6,015 nucleotides of DNA, from positions 1 to 6,015 of the forward strand of contig JAIPFU010000104.1 in assembly GCA_021736505.1 (NCBI GenBank), read 5' to 3'. Each line of letters opens with the position of its first letter. The stretch's first letter is position 1. Position numbers and translations under genes: made by a program. The stretch is from Spirochaetia bacterium (GTDB lineage Bacteria; Spirochaetota; Spirochaetia; PWKH01). The notes under the pieces were generated by a model, which was given only the letters and a program-made list of their open reading frames with translations, was not told the origin of the DNA and did not search any database. This document shows, piece by piece, positions 4,974 through 6,015 of this stretch.

Positions 4974-5717
4974 ATGACCATAGAGACATTGCTGAAACTG
5001 CAGCGCTGGAACACACCGGCTGTCTATAACGGCTGGGAAGCTGTAACTGATCATCCGAGAACCAGCTGCTTCAACCTTGACCCAGTTAGCCAGTTCACCC
5101 CGAAACAGGGCATCATGGCAGGAAGAGCTGTTACCGTTGTTATTGAACCGGGAAATCCGGAACATCCAAAACAGAATATGGATGCCTGGAATGAATATAG
5201 AGCTTATATTGCATCAATTGAGGGTCCCAAAATTGTTGTTGTTCAGGATCTTGACAGCCCGAAGGCCTTGGGAGCCTTTTGGGGGGAAGTAAATACCAAC
5301 ATTCACTTGGCTTTAGGCTGCGTCGGAACTATCACAGATGGAGCAGTACGGGACATTGATGAGATTCGGGAAACAGGTTTCAATGTACTGGCACGACGAT
5401 TATGCGTCGGACACGCATGGAGTTACCCTGTTCGCTGGAATTGTTCAGTTTCCGCCTTCGGCTGTCCAATAGAACCCGGTCAGTTACTGCACGCTGACCA
5501 GCACGGCTTTCTTGCAATCCCGAAAGAGGATGAAGAGGCGCTGCTCCATGCTGCAGAATTTCTCGACAGCTTAGAAAATGAAACAGTTATTGCCGCAGCT
5601 AAACAAAGCCGGGGAAAAAGCATGGAAGCTATTCTCGCCTCAATAGCTCGAGCAGACAATGAGTTCGGGAAATTCTATAAACAGAAATTGGGGACAGATT
5701 CAGCAAACGTAAAATGA
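4974..5717 (+). CDS. RraA-like / 4-hydroxy-4-methyl-2-oxoglutarate aldolase family protein
   Basis: A 247-residue RraA-fold protein. The family core is clear: WGEVNTNIHLALGCVGT (103-119) leading into ITDGAVRDIDEI (120-131), with R126 and D127 as the substrate- and metal-binding pair of the HMG/CHA aldolases, then HADQHGFLAIP (173-183). The length fits the aldolase and oxaloacetate-decarboxylase branch (about 220-240) rather than the ~160-residue RNase E inhibitor RraA. Characterised relatives use a divalent metal to cleave 4-hydroxy-4-methyl-2-oxoglutarate to pyruvate or to decarboxylate oxaloacetate. Databases often mislabel the family as demethylmenaquinone methyltransferase. The start ATG 4974 is set by GGAGG (4964-4968) 5 nt upstream; the ATG at 4970 is out of frame. 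It is transcribed divergently from the HpcH aldolase from a promoter with the shared operator, so it likely handles an oxo acid of the same pathway. Confidence 0.88.
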   Translation: MTIETLLKLQRWNTPAVYNGWEAVTDHPRTSCFNLDPVSQFTPKQGIMAGRAVTVVIEPGNPEHPKQNMDAWNEYRAYIASIEGPKIVVVQDLDSPKALGAFWGEVNTNIHLALGCVGTITDGAVRDIDEIRETGFNVLARRLCVGHAWSYPVRWNCSVSAFGCPIEPGQLLHADQHGFLAIPKEDEEALLHAAEFLDSLENETVIAAAKQSRGKSMEAILASIARADNEFGKFYKQKLGTDSANVK

Positions 5718-5732
5718 CTTACCGGTCATTTT
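5711..5732. terminator. Weak bidirectional hairpin after the rraA-like gene
   Basis: AAAATGAC (5711-5718) and GTCATTTT (5725-5732) form an 8-bp stem with a 6-nt loop that overlaps the stop codon. The gene ahead and the convergent gene behind make a two-way terminator plausible. The stem is AT-rich and the T-run is short, so termination strength is doubtful. Confidence 0.45.
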
Positions 5733-5767
5733 ATCAACGGATCCTAGTACCCTAAATTCACGGAGAA

Positions 5768-6015
5768 TTATGCAGGAAGCAGACTCATCACTAAACCGAT
5801 GGCTCCGCCGAAAACTCCTCCCCAGACTACCAGCCATCCGAGATGCTTAGCTATCATCTCTTTTACAATCTGTTTTACCATCTGCGGAGTCAGTTCATCC
5901 AAGCGTGATTCAACAATCAGTTCCACTTTGCTCTTAACTGCATTAACCATGGAATCAATCCCGTCTTCACTTTTTCCACTTCCTGAACTAAGTAAAGCTT
6001 CTCGAAACTCTTCCC
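5768..6015 (-). CDS. C-terminal end of a DUF445 (YheB-like) membrane protein, cut by right edge
   Basis: The last 81 codons of a longer gene. The reading frame is open from the window edge through a polar linker (SSGSGKSEDGIDS) into ESRLDELTPQMVKQIVKEMI and then a hydrophobic C-terminal segment, HLGWLVVWGGVFGGAIGL. This ELTP...LGWLVVWG ending is how I remember DUF445/YheB proteins, which are membrane proteins of unknown function found in Firmicutes, spirochaetes and others. The ATG at 5950 is internal and should not be taken as the start. The gene converges on the rraA-like gene with a 50-bp gap and has no visible operator, so it probably does not belong to the catabolic cluster. Confidence 0.7.
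   Translation of the reverse strand, partial: EEFREALLSSGSGKSEDGIDSMVNAVKSKVELIVESRLDELTPQMVKQIVKEMIAKHLGWLVVWGGVFGGAIGLVMSLLPA

Overview
The window is a bacterial chromosomal segment of moderate GC content (by eye somewhat under 50%), with strong Shine-Dalgarno sequences and sigma70/SigA-type promoters. Gene families and codon use would fit a Firmicute of the Clostridia type or a spirochaete, but nothing here decides between them. There are no RNA genes, insertion sequences, CRISPR arrays or phage genes.

Layout, left to right. A minus-strand operon is read in the order N-acetylneuraminate-lyase-like aldolase (1966-2847), URO-D/MtaA-like protein (791-1954), FAD-dependent oxidoreductase (766 down to the left edge, cut off). 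Next comes a minus-strand GntR/FCD repressor-type gene (2963-3637), then a minus-strand HpcH/HpaI class II aldolase (3781-4605). A 368-bp divergent regulatory region follows. After it is a plus-strand RraA/HMG-aldolase-like gene (4974-5717). A convergent minus-strand gene, apparently the C-terminal end of a DUF445 membrane protein (5768 to the right edge), probably lies outside the system.

The unifying feature is a perfect 10-bp palindrome, TGATATATCA. It occurs exactly four times, once in front of each of the four transcription units: the nanA-like operon (2874-2883), gntR (3663-3672), hpcH (4645-4654) and the rraA-like gene (4859-4868). I infer that it is the operator of the GntR protein encoded here, so that six genes in four units form one autoregulated local regulon. 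At gntR and hpcH the operator provides most of the -35 box, with a 17-bp spacer to an identical TATTAT -10 box. At rraA it lies just downstream of the -10.

The enzymes are three unrelated carbon-carbon lyase families (class I Schiff-base, class II metal-dependent HpcH, and RraA-type), plus a URO-D-fold protein and a flavoprotein. Together they suggest catabolism of a carboxylated sugar or 2-oxo acid, in which one lyase splits the backbone and others act on products. The substrate cannot be read from this window: no transporter, kinase or isomerase is present, and the usual sialic-acid companions are absent.
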